DNA of 64,000 bases from Sphaerisporangium sp040683095 (GTDB lineage: Bacteria; Actinomycetota; Actinomycetes; Streptosporangiales; Streptosporangiaceae): contig NZ_JBFBCI010000001.1 of assembly GCF_040683095.1 (NCBI RefSeq), positions 186,001 to 250,000 of the forward strand. The letters are read 5' to 3'. The notes under the pieces are model-generated. The model saw only the letters and a program-made list of their open reading frames with translations, was not told where the DNA came from and ran no database searches. The position numbers were made by a program, and so were the translations under genes. This document shows, piece by piece, positions 40,254-50,438 of this stretch (position 1 is its first letter; each line of letters begins with the position of its first letter).

Positions 40254-40931
40254 GTGCGAGAGGGGGCGGTTCCGGTGGCTGTCGGCAGAGGCGGGGTCCT
40301 GGAACTCGCCGTGCTCGGCTCCCTTCACGAGACACCCCTGCACGGCTATGAGCTGCGCAAACGGCTCAACGCCCTGCTCGGCATGTTCCGGGCGTTCTCC
40401 TACGGCTCGCTCTACCCGTGCCTGCGGCAGTTGCTGTCCGCGGGGCTCATCGCGGAGGAGCCACCGGACGAGCACACCCCCGGCTCGGCGGCACAGACCG
40501 CGCGGGACGTCACCCCGCCGCTCGCCGGCCGCCGGTCGAAGATCGTGTACAAGCTCACCGCCGAAGGCAAGGAGCGCCTGCAGGAGTTGCTCACCCAGGC
40601 GGGCCCTTCCTCATGGGAGGACGAGAGCTTCGGTGTCCACTTCGCCTTCTTCCGCCACACCGAGGCGGAAGTGCGGCTGCGTATCCTCGAAGGTCGCAGG
40701 AGCCGCCTCGAAGAACGCCTGGACGGTGTTCGGACGGCTCTGGCCCGCACACGTGAGCGGCTGGACAGCTACACCCTGGAGTTGCAGCGCCATGGCTTGG
40801 AGTCGGTCGAACGCGAGGTCCGCTGGCTCAACGAGCTGATCGATACCGAACGGGCGCAGGCCGTCCGGGCGAAAGAGGACAGGTCGCAGGCGAAGGACGC
40901 CGGGCCCGTTCCCGATAAGACGAATGAGTAA
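40254..40931 (+). CDS. PadR family transcriptional regulator
   Basis: 225 residues, GTG start at 40254. A PadR winged helix (LELAVLGSLHETPLHGYELR, RAFSYGSLYPCLRQLLSAGL) is followed by a long coiled-coil C-terminal helix pair (RILEGRRSRLEERLDGVRTA, LQRHGLESVEREVRWLNELI). Its end overlaps the leader of ino1 (40924-40931), so the two are cotranscribed. In actinomycetes this PadR sits before inositol-phosphate synthase and probably controls it. Confidence 0.92.
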   Translation: MREGAVPVAVGRGGVLELAVLGSLHETPLHGYELRKRLNALLGMFRAFSYGSLYPCLRQLLSAGLIAEEPPDEHTPGSAAQTARDVTPPLAGRRSKIVYKLTAEGKERLQELLTQAGPSSWEDESFGVHFAFFRHTEAEVRLRILEGRRSRLEERLDGVRTALARTRERLDSYTLELQRHGLESVEREVRWLNELIDTERAQAVRAKEDRSQAKDAGPVPDKTNE

Positions 40932-40944
40932 AGGAGCGAGTGCG

Positions 40945-42024
40945 ATGGGTTCCGTGCGCGTAGCCATCGTCGGTGTCGGTAATTGTGCCGCGGCGCTGGT
41001 GCAGGGCGTGCATTTCTACAGGGACGCCGACCCCGCCAGCCGGGTGCCGGGCCTGATGCACGTCCGGTTCGGCGACTACCACGTCGGCGACGTGGAGTTC
41101 GTGGCGGCGTTCGACGTCGACGCCAAGAAGGTCGGCCGCGACCTCTCCGAGGCGATCGTCGCCTCAGAGAACAACACGATCAAGATCTGCGACGTGCCGC
41201 CCACGGGCGTAACCGTCCAGCGTGGTCCCACCTATGACGGCCTCGGCGAGTACTACCTCGAGATGATCGAGGAGTCGGACGAGTCGCCGGTCGACGTGGT
41301 CGCGGCGCTCAAGGCCGCCAAGGCCGACGTCCTGGTCTCCTACCTGCCTGTGGGCTCGGAGGAGGCCGACCGCTTCTACGCGCAGTGCGCCATTGACGCC
41401 GGCGTGGCCTTCGTCAACGCGCTGCCGGTGTTCATCGCCTCCGACCCGGTCTGGGCGCAGAAGTTCACCGACGCGGGCATCCCGATCGTCGGCGACGACA
41501 TCAAGTCCCAGGTCGGCGCCACCATCACCCACCGCGTCATGGCCAAGCTCTTCGAAGACCGCGGGGTCGAGCTGCTGCGCACGTACCAGCTCAACTTCGG
41601 CGGCAACATGGACTTCATGAACATGCTGGAGCGCAAGCGCCTCCAGTCCAAGAAGATCTCCAAGACGCAGTCCGTCACCTCGCAGATCCCGCACGAGATG
41701 GGCAAGGCCGACGTCCACATCGGCCCGTCCGACCATGTGCCGTGGCTCGACGACCGCAAGTGGGCGTACGTCCGCTTGGAGGGCAAGTCCTTCGGCGACA
41801 CCCCGCTGAACCTGGAGTACAAGCTCGAGGTGTGGGACTCGCCGAACTCCGCCGGCGTCATCATCGACGCGGTGCGCGCCGCCAAGATCGCACTCGACCG
41901 GGGCATCGGCGGCCCGATCCTGTCGGCGTCGTCCTACTTCATGAAGTCGCCGCCGGAGCAGTACTCCGACGACGACGCCCGCGAGGCCGTCGAGAAGTTC
42001 ATCCGCGGCGAGGTCGAGCGCTGA
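40945..42024 (+). CDS. ino1: Inositol-3-phosphate synthase
   Basis: 359 residues from the ATG at 40945, eight bases after AAGGAG. The NAD-binding loop GVGNCAAAL is at residues 10-18. The conserved substrate block YLPVGSEEADRFYAQCAIDA, DDIKSQVGATITHRVMAKLF and LNFGGNMDFMNMLERKRL is intact. It converts glucose 6-phosphate to inositol 3-phosphate for phosphatidylinositol, mycothiol and glycolipid synthesis. It lies directly after padR. Confidence 0.97.
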   Translation: MGSVRVAIVGVGNCAAALVQGVHFYRDADPASRVPGLMHVRFGDYHVGDVEFVAAFDVDAKKVGRDLSEAIVASENNTIKICDVPPTGVTVQRGPTYDGLGEYYLEMIEESDESPVDVVAALKAAKADVLVSYLPVGSEEADRFYAQCAIDAGVAFVNALPVFIASDPVWAQKFTDAGIPIVGDDIKSQVGATITHRVMAKLFEDRGVELLRTYQLNFGGNMDFMNMLERKRLQSKKISKTQSVTSQIPHEMGKADVHIGPSDHVPWLDDRKWAYVRLEGKSFGDTPLNLEYKLEVWDSPNSAGVIIDAVRAAKIALDRGIGGPILSASSYFMKSPPEQYSDDDAREAVEKFIRGEVER

Positions 42025-42044
42025 CCGCCACTCGCGAGAACGTG

Positions 42045-42072
42045 GCGCCCGGTTTCACGTGGAACCGGGCGC
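42045..42072 (+). terminator. Terminator of ino1 with a parS-like loop
   Basis: GCGCCCGGTT pairs exactly with AACCGGGCGC around an 8-nt loop, then TTTCG. The centre reads GTTTCACGTGGAAC (42052-42065), one mismatch from the 14-bp parS core. Confidence 0.8.
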
Positions 42073-42091
42073 TTTCGCGTACGCGGGGTTT

Positions 42092-42682
42092 CTAGCGAGG
42101 GGTGCGGGCCGCCGGAGGAAGGCCCGCCGGGTCGGCCACGGGCCAGGCGAACGGGTCGGGGCCGAGGGCGGTGAGCAGCGGCACCTGCTGGGCGCACCAC
42201 GGCGAGATCGCCAGCAGGCCGCTCATGACGTCGTCGGCGAACTCCTTCCACGGCATCCAGCGCGTCGCGCCGACCTCGTCGGGGTTGGGGCTCGGCTCGG
42301 CGGAGACGACGGCCCGGTAGACAGGGCACATCTCGTGCTCCACCGTCCCGTCGCTCATCACGGCGCGGTAGGCGAAGCCCGGCACCATCAGCTCGACGGT
42401 GGCGGCGGTGATGCCGAGTTCGTAGGCGAGCCTGCGCGCCACCGCGTCCTCGGGCTTCTCGCCGGGCAGGGGGTGGCCGCAGCAACTGTTGGTCCACACC
42501 CCCGGCCAGGTGCGCTTGTGGGACGCGCGCCGGGTCAGCAGCACCCGCCCCTCGGGGTCGAACACATAGCTGGAGAACGCCAGATGCAGCGGCGTGTCGG
42601 CACCGTGCACGATGCTCTTGGGCGCCGTGCCGATCGCTTCGCCCTCGGCGTCCACGAGCACGACATGTTCGTCATGGGTCAC
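42092..42682 (-). CDS. idi: Isopentenyl-diphosphate delta-isomerase, type I
   Basis: 196 residues. Nudix-like fold with catalytic Cys67 (TNSCCGHP), metal ligands His26, His33 and His70, and the glutamates of the VEHEMCPVY strand (Glu115/117). It interconverts isopentenyl and dimethylallyl diphosphate, feeding isoprenoids such as menaquinone and polyprenyl phosphate. Convergent with ino1. Confidence 0.95.
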   Translation of the reverse strand: MTHDEHVVLVDAEGEAIGTAPKSIVHGADTPLHLAFSSYVFDPEGRVLLTRRASHKRTWPGVWTNSCCGHPLPGEKPEDAVARRLAYELGITAATVELMVPGFAYRAVMSDGTVEHEMCPVYRAVVSAEPSPNPDEVGATRWMPWKEFADDVMSGLLAISPWCAQQVPLLTALGPDPFAWPVADPAGLPPAARTPR

Positions 42683-43049
42683 GCGACCGAGATTACGTGA
42701 TCATGTCGATACGCTCAGCCCCCGGCCCTGGCCACGACCGGCAAATGGTCGCAGAAGCATCAGTCACGGGCGGGCAAATCTCATCCCGAGTACGCCAACC
42801 GTCTACCTGGTGAAACTTCGGGGTACCACCGGACCGTCACTCCTGGTGCACCAACCTCCCCGGTCACGGCCCGGCGCCCGGACTGTCCTGGTCTTGGTAA
42901 ACAAACGGCAGGCGTCGTCTTCGCCGCGCGAACACGGTGCGGGTCCGGCATATCGTGAGGCATGACCACATCGGGATCGCCTATCCCTGAGGGGACATCG
43001 GGGATGTTCCCGATGTTGGGCTTCGGACTCGGCCGTTAGGCTGGCCCGC
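42683..43049. other. Divergent intergenic region, idi and MFS gene
   Basis: 367 bases without a supported gene. It contains TGATCATGTCGATACG-type AT-rich sequence near idi and an inverted repeat near the MFS start. No RNA gene is recognised. Confidence 0.5.
42995..43016. promoter_or_regulatory. Inverted repeat before the MFS gene
   Basis: ACATCGGG and CCCGATGT form a perfect 8-bp inverted repeat around GATGTT, 35 bases from the start codon. CATCGGG also occurs at 42968-42974. It is a plausible operator; the regulator is unknown. Confidence 0.45.
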
Positions 43050-44348
43050 ATGTCCTTCGTCTCCGACCTCCGCGCCGTCCTTCGAGGCCGGGACTTCAGA
43101 CGTCTCTTCTCCACGCGTTTGGTCTCGCAGTTCTCCGATGGCGTCTTCCAGTTCGCCGTGGTCGGGTACGCCTTCTTCACCCCGGAGAAGCAGACCAGCG
43201 CCGCCGAGGCCGCAGTGGCGTTCGCCGTCCTGCTGCTGCCGTACTCCATCCTCGGGCCGTTCGCCGGGGTGTTCATCGACCGCTGGTCGCGCCGCCAGAT
43301 CCTGGTGATCGCGCCGGTGGTCCGGGGGGCGCTGCTGATCGTCGCCGCGTCGCTCGTCGCGCTCGGCGCGCCCGACTGGTGCTTCTACACCGCGGCGCTC
43401 GCCGTGCTCGGCGTGAACCGCTTCTTCCTGTCCGCGCTGAGCGCCTCGCTGCCGCACGTGGTGCAGCCCGAGCGGCTGATGCTCGCCAACGCGGTCACCC
43501 CGACCTCGGGAACGGTCGCCACGTTCATCGGGGCGGGGGTCGGCTACCTGCTGCGGCTCGCCTTCGGCCCCGGCCACGGCGGCACGGCGCTGCTGCTGGT
43601 GACCTCGGGCGTCGTCTTCGGAGCCAGCGCGCTGATCGCCCAGACGATGCGGCGCGAACTGCTCGGCCCCTCGTACGACCCCAGCCTGCCGCAGGCGCGC
43701 GAGGCCCTGCGCAACGTCGTGACCGGCCTCGCCGACGGCGCGCGCCACATCGTCCACCTGCGGTCGCCCGCGACCGCGCTCGGGGGCATGGCCGCCCACC
43801 GGTTCCTGTACGGCATGACCCTCGTGATGACCGGGATGCTGTACCGCTTCTACTTCACCACCGACGTCGAGGCGGGCCTCAACCACATCACCGGCGTGCT
43901 CGCCACCTCCGGCGCCGGGTTCTTCACCGCCGCGCTGATCACGCCGTGGGCGACCGAGCGCTTCCGCCCGGAGAGGTGGATTCCGATCATGCTGGCCACG
44001 GCCGGGGTGCTCGGGCTGCTGCTCTGCCTGCCGTTCCATCAGGCCGGCTTCCTGGCGGCGGGCTTCGTCCTCGGCGTCACGGGGCAGAGCGTGAAGATCT
44101 GCACCGACACGATCGTGCAGCGGGACGTCGAGGACACCTACCTCGGGCGGGTCTTCTCCATCTACGACATGCTCTTCAACGGCATGCTGGTGCTGGCCGC
44201 GGCCGTCGCGGCGCTGATCCTGCCCGCCAATGGCAAGTCGTACGCCACGCTGACGATCGCCGCGAGCGGCTACCTGCTCAGCGCCCTCGTCTACCGCCTC
44301 CTGACGGCCGACGCCAAACCCCGCACCCCCCAAGAGGTCACCCACTGA
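43050..44348 (+). CDS. MFS transporter
   Basis: 432 residues with twelve predicted spans. The first loop after span 2 (FIDRWSRRQILVIAPVVRGA) is the MFS motif A equivalent, as in drug-type exporters. The substrate cannot be deduced. No neighbouring regulator gene is seen. Confidence 0.88.
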   Translation: MSFVSDLRAVLRGRDFRRLFSTRLVSQFSDGVFQFAVVGYAFFTPEKQTSAAEAAVAFAVLLLPYSILGPFAGVFIDRWSRRQILVIAPVVRGALLIVAASLVALGAPDWCFYTAALAVLGVNRFFLSALSASLPHVVQPERLMLANAVTPTSGTVATFIGAGVGYLLRLAFGPGHGGTALLLVTSGVVFGASALIAQTMRRELLGPSYDPSLPQAREALRNVVTGLADGARHIVHLRSPATALGGMAAHRFLYGMTLVMTGMLYRFYFTTDVEAGLNHITGVLATSGAGFFTAALITPWATERFRPERWIPIMLATAGVLGLLLCLPFHQAGFLAAGFVLGVTGQSVKICTDTIVQRDVEDTYLGRVFSIYDMLFNGMLVLAAAVAALILPANGKSYATLTIAASGYLLSALVYRLLTADAKPRTPQEVTH

Positions 44349-44457
44349 CCCGCCACTCCGCGCCGGGCCACTCCCATCCGCCCTACACCCTGACCAGAAA
44401 CGGGCACGACCTCACGGGAACCAGACCTCACAGAGCCGGGTCTCATGGGGACCGTGA

Positions 44458-45894
44458 TCAAGCGGGCAGGGCGTTCGCGGCGGCGACCATCGCGCGGGTG
44501 ATCATGGTGAGGTCCTCGGGGCCGGTCACGTACGGCGGCATCGTATAAACAAGGTGCCCGAACGGGCGCAGCCAGACGCCGTGCTCCATCACGATGTCCT
44601 GGATCTTCGGGACGTCCACCGGCGCGTGCGTCTCGATGACGCCGATCGCGCCGAGCACCCGGACGTCCTTCACCCCCGGCGCGCGGGCGGCCTCGGCGAG
44701 CCCGTCCACCAGGCCGCGTTCGATGCGCGCGACCTCCTCGCGCCACGGGCGCTCGCCGAGGAGCGTGAGCGAGGCGTCGGCCACCGCCGCGGCGAGGGGG
44801 TTTCCCATGAACGTCGGGCCGTGCATGAGCACGCCGACGCGCTCGGCGACCTCGCTCGTGCAGAGCGTGGCCGCCATGGTGAGGTAGCCGCCGGTCAGCG
44901 CCTTGCCCACGCACATGATGTCGGGCCGGACGCCCGCGTGGTCGCAGCCGAACAGCTCGCCCGTGCGACCGAAGCCGGTGGCGATCTCGTCCGCGATGAG
45001 CAGCAGCCCGTGCTCGTCGGCCAGCTCGCGCAGCCGCGTGAGGTAGGCCGGATGGTAGAAGCGCATGCCGCCCGCCCCCTGGACGACGGGCTCGACGATC
45101 ACCGCCGCGAGTTCCCCGGCGTGCCGCGCGACCAGCTCGGACAGATGATCCATGTACGCCTGGCCGGGCGGCTCGACGGCCCCCGCCGCGTGCGTCCCTG
45201 AGGGCTTCCCCGGCACCGAACGCCCGCCATGCGCGCCGAGCGGCATAACGGGTGCTCCCGGATGCGCAGCGGGCGTTCCCATGTGCACGGCGGGCGTGCC
45301 CGGATGCACGGTGGGCGTGCCCACATGCGAGAGGTGCCCGCCGCCGGTCCTTCCCGGACGATGGCCGTAGTCGCCGGGGGGCCGGTCGGCGAAGACGTGC
45401 TCGGGCAGGACGCCGGTGAACATGTGGTGCATGCCGTTGACCGGGTCGCACACCGCCATGGCGCCGAAGGTGTCACCGTGATAGCCGCCCCGCACGGTCA
45501 GCAGCCGGCTCCTGCCCGTGCACTGGATCGCGATCTTGATGGCGACCTCGACCGCGACGGACCCGGAGTCGGCCAGGAACACGCGCTCCAGCCCGGTCAT
45601 CTCGGCCAGGCGCCGCGCGACCCGCACGGCCGGCTCGTGCGTAAGGCCGCCGAACATGACGTGCGCCATCAGGCCGAGCTGGTCGCGCGCGGCGGCGTTC
45701 AGCGCCGGGTGGTTGTAGCCGTGGATGGCGGCCCACCACGAGGACATGCCGTCGACCAGCTCACGGCCGTCGGCCAGCCTCAGCCGCACCCCCTCGGCAT
45801 CGGCCACGGGATGGGCGGCCGTGGCCGGGTAGGCGGGGGCGTAGGGGTGCCACAGGTGCCTGCGGTCCAGTTCACGAAGCGTCTCGGCGTCCAC
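44458..45894 (-). CDS. bioA: Adenosylmethionine-8-amino-7-oxononanoate aminotransferase (BioA) with repeat insertion
   Basis: 478 residues from a GTG at 45894 (VDAETLRELDRRHLWHPYAP); another GTG nine bases upstream is possible. Class III aminotransferase signature: GLTHEPAVRVARRLAEMTGL, ADSGSVAVEVAIKIA, the cofactor DEIATGFGR and PLP-Lys331 (VGKALTGGY). It makes diaminopelargonate in biotin synthesis. The enzyme is about 60 residues longer than usual because of an insertion at residues 176-245 that contains four 7-residue repeats. No bioD, bioB or bioF is nearby in the window. Confidence 0.92.
   Translation of the reverse strand: MDAETLRELDRRHLWHPYAPAYPATAAHPVADAEGVRLRLADGRELVDGMSSWWAAIHGYNHPALNAAARDQLGLMAHVMFGGLTHEPAVRVARRLAEMTGLERVFLADSGSVAVEVAIKIAIQCTGRSRLLTVRGGYHGDTFGAMAVCDPVNGMHHMFTGVLPEHVFADRPPGDYGHRPGRTGGGHLSHVGTPTVHPGTPAVHMGTPAAHPGAPVMPLGAHGGRSVPGKPSGTHAAGAVEPPGQAYMDHLSELVARHAGELAAVIVEPVVQGAGGMRFYHPAYLTRLRELADEHGLLLIADEIATGFGRTGELFGCDHAGVRPDIMCVGKALTGGYLTMAATLCTSEVAERVGVLMHGPTFMGNPLAAAVADASLTLLGERPWREEVARIERGLVDGLAEAARAPGVKDVRVLGAIGVIETHAPVDVPKIQDIVMEHGVWLRPFGHLVYTMPPYVTGPEDLTMITRAMVAAANALPA
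45247..45330 (-). repeat. 21-bp tandem repeats inside bioA
   Basis: Four in-frame units encode SHVGTPT, VHPGTPA, VHMGTPA and AHPGAPV (BioA residues 189-216). DNA copies share GTGCACGGNGGGCGT-like blocks. The segment lies between two conserved parts of the enzyme. Confidence 0.85.
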
Positions 45895-45946
45895 GCGGGC
45901 CACATTAGCCCCGGCGGCGGCCCCGCACGCCGCCCACGGCCCCACC

Positions 45947-45986
45947 TGTGGACAAAGTCCGGAACCCGGGCCCGGCCTGTGGATAA
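45947..45986. promoter_or_regulatory. Two DnaA boxes upstream of bioA
   Basis: TGTGGACAA at 45947-45955 and TGTGGATAA at 45978-45986, 31 bases apart in the same orientation. The first equals the TTGTCCACA form that dominates actinomycete origins. Confidence 0.55.
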
Positions 45987-46107
45987 CTTCCCGCGAACCC
46001 TCAGCCGACCGGGCCCGGCCGCGCACCCTCGACTGACGGGCCCCGCCGCGCGACCTCAGGCGCGGCCCTGGTCGCTCGGCCTCAGACCAGACCCCGGCCG
46101 CTCGGCC

Positions 46108-47541
<1,434 letters not shown>

Positions 47542-47683
47542 GCTGGGTAGGTCCTTCGGTCACGGAACAGAATCTCCGCGTCAGCCCTGGTGTAACCCGC
47601 CCGGGCGAAACCCAAGCGACCACTAGGTGACGGTCAGTCGCAGATCTGTCGGGGGCACCCGTCGAAGACAAGGAGCACGAGAG

Positions 47684-48262
47684 ATGAAAGACGCCCTCGC
47701 GATCCACCGTTGGCTCCTGTCCCACCAGATCCACCATGAGATCGTACGGCTTCCGCGCGCCTTGACGTGCGCCGACGATCTTCCGGAGGTCCTCGGCGTG
47801 GAGCCCGGGCGCTGCGTCCGGGTCACGGTGTTCGAGGTCACGACCCGCAACGGCCGGGCGCCGGTCGCCGTGGTCACCACGGTCGCGGACCCGCCGCGGC
47901 CGGGCGCCGTGGGAGCCCTTCTCGGCGCCCGCCGGGTGCGCCCCGCGCCCGCGTTCCTCGTGAATTCGGCCACGGACTACGCGGCCACATCAGTGTCACC
48001 TCTCCTGCTCCCCGAGGAGCTCACCGTCCTCATCGACGAGCGCCTGACCGAGCCCTCCGCCCCCGACGCCGACGTCTATATCGCCACGGGCGAGCGCCGC
48101 ACGGCGGTGCGCCTTCGCACACTCGACCTGCTCGGACTCACCCGCGGCCGGTACGTCGACCTGCAGGCCCCGCGCCACAAGGCCGTCCGCATCCCCGGCT
48201 CGCGCGAGGTGCGCCCCGTGGTGGGCCTCCCGCGCCGCGAATCGCCGCCGGCCCTGCTTTAG
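47684..48262 (+). CDS. YbaK/EbsC-type aminoacyl-tRNA deacylase domain protein
   Basis: 192 residues, ATG behind AAGGAG. The N-terminal LLSHQIHHEIVRLPRALTCA and the strand VRVTVFEVTTRNGRAPVAVV fit the YbaK/prolyl-tRNA editing fold, which clears misacylated Cys- or Ala-tRNA(Pro). The exact substrate is not determined. It is divergent from the CCA-adding enzyme gene and precedes the DUF6049-murJ operon. Confidence 0.75.
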   Translation: MKDALAIHRWLLSHQIHHEIVRLPRALTCADDLPEVLGVEPGRCVRVTVFEVTTRNGRAPVAVVTTVADPPRPGAVGALLGARRVRPAPAFLVNSATDYAATSVSPLLLPEELTVLIDERLTEPSAPDADVYIATGERRTAVRLRTLDLLGLTRGRYVDLQAPRHKAVRIPGSREVRPVVGLPRRESPPALL

Positions 48263-48308
48263 GCCATACCATTCTGGGCGTGCGCCGAACTCCACCCCTG
48301 GCCGGCAC

Positions 48309-50438
48309 GTGACCCGCGGAGCCGCCCTGATCTCTGTGCTGACCGCCGCCTTCCTCCTCGCCCCGGCGGCGGTCGCCGGTGCCGCGCGCGCGACCGTCAC
48401 CCCGGCCGGGCAGGTGCAGGCCGCCTCCGTGACCGGCCGGCAGGACGTCCAGATCGTGGTGAGCTCCATCACCCCGGCGGTGCCGCGCGAATCCTCCACG
48501 CCGGTGAAGATCACCGGCACCGTGGCGAACACCAGCGCAGCCACCATGTCGTGGGTGTCGGTCCGGCTTCGCTTCTCCCGCCAGCCGTTCACGACCCGCG
48601 CCGAGATGCAGGCCTTCGCCGACGGCGGCCAGATCCTCGACTCGACGCGGTACACCATCCCGGTCAGCCAGCTCCCGGCGTCGGGCAAGGTGCCCTGGGA
48701 GTTCAGCTTCACCCCCGCCGAGCTGCAGATGTTCCGCTTCGGCGTCTACCCGATGACGATCGAGCTGGTGAACGCCGCCGGGCAGCAGCTCGCCGCCCAG
48801 CGCACCCTGATGCCGTACGCGCCGGCGAACCGGCCCGTCGCGCGCACCAAGATCGCCTGGGCGCTGCCCCTCGTCGACCAGCCGCACAGGGGTGACGACA
48901 CCACCTTCGTGGACGACGGCCTGAAGCAGGCCCTCGCCGACAACGGCCGGCTCGGGAGGATCCTGAAGATCGCCGAGACCCCCTCCAAGGGTGTCACCTG
49001 GTTCGTCGACCCGTCCGTGCTCGACGACGCGCGCGCCATGTCCCAGGGCTACTCGGTCGGAACCGTCAAGAAGCCCGCCGACCAGGCCGCGGGCCAGTGG
49101 CTGCAGCGAGTGCGCACGGCTCTGTCCGGCGTCCCGGTCTCCGCCACCCCGTACGGCGACCCCGACGTCGCGGCGGTCAGCCACCATGGGCTCGACTCCG
49201 CCACGCGCACCGCGCTGGACATGGGCGGGACCGTCGCCACCGACCTCCTCGGCAAGCAGGTCACCACCAGCGTGAACTGGCCGGTCGGCGGGATGATCGA
49301 CAACGACGCCCTCGACGCGCTCGCGGTCGGCGACGTCAAGACCGTCCTGCTGTCCGCGACGGCCCTCCCCCCGGCCCCGCCGGTCACCTACACCCCGGAC
49401 GCCGGGGCCAAGCTGGAAACGGTCAAGGGGGCGGTCGGCGTGGTCCTCGCCGACCCCGTGCTGAGCCAGCTCCTCGCGTCCGGCGCCTCCACGCCCGGCG
49501 GCCTCACGCTGGCCACCCAGCGCTTCCTCGCCGAGACGGTCATGATCGGCGCCGAGCATCCCCAGGAGGCCCGCACGGTCGTCGCCGCGCCTCCCCGGCG
49601 CTGGAACCCCGACCCCGCCTTCGTCACGGCGTTGCTGAAGGCCACCGCTTCCGCGCCGTGGCTCAAGCCGGTCGCCCTGGACTCCATCAAGCCGTCCAAG
49701 CTCGCGCCCCCGCGCGCCGGTCTCGTCTACACCGACAAGGACCGGCAGGCCGAGCTCGGCAAGGCCTACCTCTTGGGCGTCAAGAAGCTCGGCAAGCGCG
49801 CCGACCTCACCGCCGTCGTCACCCAGGACCGCCGGCGGGTCTTCGACACCGCCCTGCTCCGGCTCACGTCCTCGGCGTGGCGCGGCCGCACGGGCGAGGC
49901 GTCCCCGCTGGTCAAGCAGATCGACAAGGCGGTCACCACGCGCACCGAGGCCATCTCGGTGACCACCGGCGAGCAGGACCGCATGCTGGCGGGCAAGAAC
50001 GGCGTGATCCCGATCAGCATCCGCAACGACCTCCACGACCAGGAGGTCACCATCGGCGTCAAGATCACCTCCGGGAACCGGAAGCTGCTCACGATCGGCT
50101 CCTACGAGTCCCCGGTGACGATCAGCCCTGGCAAGACCAGGCCCATCGACATCCCGATGACCGCCAGCGGCGGCGGCCAGGCGACGGTGAAGGTGCAGCT
50201 CACCAGCGCGGCGGGGGTGCGGTACGGCGCCCCCGTCGAGGTCACCGTGCAAACCACCGGGTACACCGGCATCGCGCTGGTGATCGTCGGCGCGGCCCTG
50301 GCCGTCATGCTGGCCGCGGTGACGCTGCGCATCCTGCGACGCCACTCGCGGCGTTCCGCCGGCCGGCGCAGACCGGCGCCGCCGCCCGCGCCCGCGCCCG
50401 TCCCCGAACCCGCCCAGCACCGAGAGGGGCCCTCATGA
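48309..50438 (+). CDS. DUF6049 family envelope protein
   Basis: 709 residues, GTG start. A signal peptide (ALISVLTAAFLLAPAAVAGA) leads to a large extracytoplasmic region of beta-rich domains, with one at PVKITGTVANTSAATMSWVS that is CARDB-like. A C-terminal membrane span follows (TGIALVIVGAALAVMLAAVT), then a short basic and Pro-rich cytoplasmic tail. This family sits upstream of murJ in actinomycetes. Its stop overlaps the murJ start (ATGA), arguing for cotranslation and an envelope role. Molecular function unknown. Confidence 0.85.
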   Translation: MTRGAALISVLTAAFLLAPAAVAGAARATVTPAGQVQAASVTGRQDVQIVVSSITPAVPRESSTPVKITGTVANTSAATMSWVSVRLRFSRQPFTTRAEMQAFADGGQILDSTRYTIPVSQLPASGKVPWEFSFTPAELQMFRFGVYPMTIELVNAAGQQLAAQRTLMPYAPANRPVARTKIAWALPLVDQPHRGDDTTFVDDGLKQALADNGRLGRILKIAETPSKGVTWFVDPSVLDDARAMSQGYSVGTVKKPADQAAGQWLQRVRTALSGVPVSATPYGDPDVAAVSHHGLDSATRTALDMGGTVATDLLGKQVTTSVNWPVGGMIDNDALDALAVGDVKTVLLSATALPPAPPVTYTPDAGAKLETVKGAVGVVLADPVLSQLLASGASTPGGLTLATQRFLAETVMIGAEHPQEARTVVAAPPRRWNPDPAFVTALLKATASAPWLKPVALDSIKPSKLAPPRAGLVYTDKDRQAELGKAYLLGVKKLGKRADLTAVVTQDRRRVFDTALLRLTSSAWRGRTGEASPLVKQIDKAVTTRTEAISVTTGEQDRMLAGKNGVIPISIRNDLHDQEVTIGVKITSGNRKLLTIGSYESPVTISPGKTRPIDIPMTASGGGQATVKVQLTSAAGVRYGAPVEVTVQTTGYTGIALVIVGAALAVMLAAVTLRILRRHSRRSAGRRRPAPPPAPAPVPEPAQHREGPS

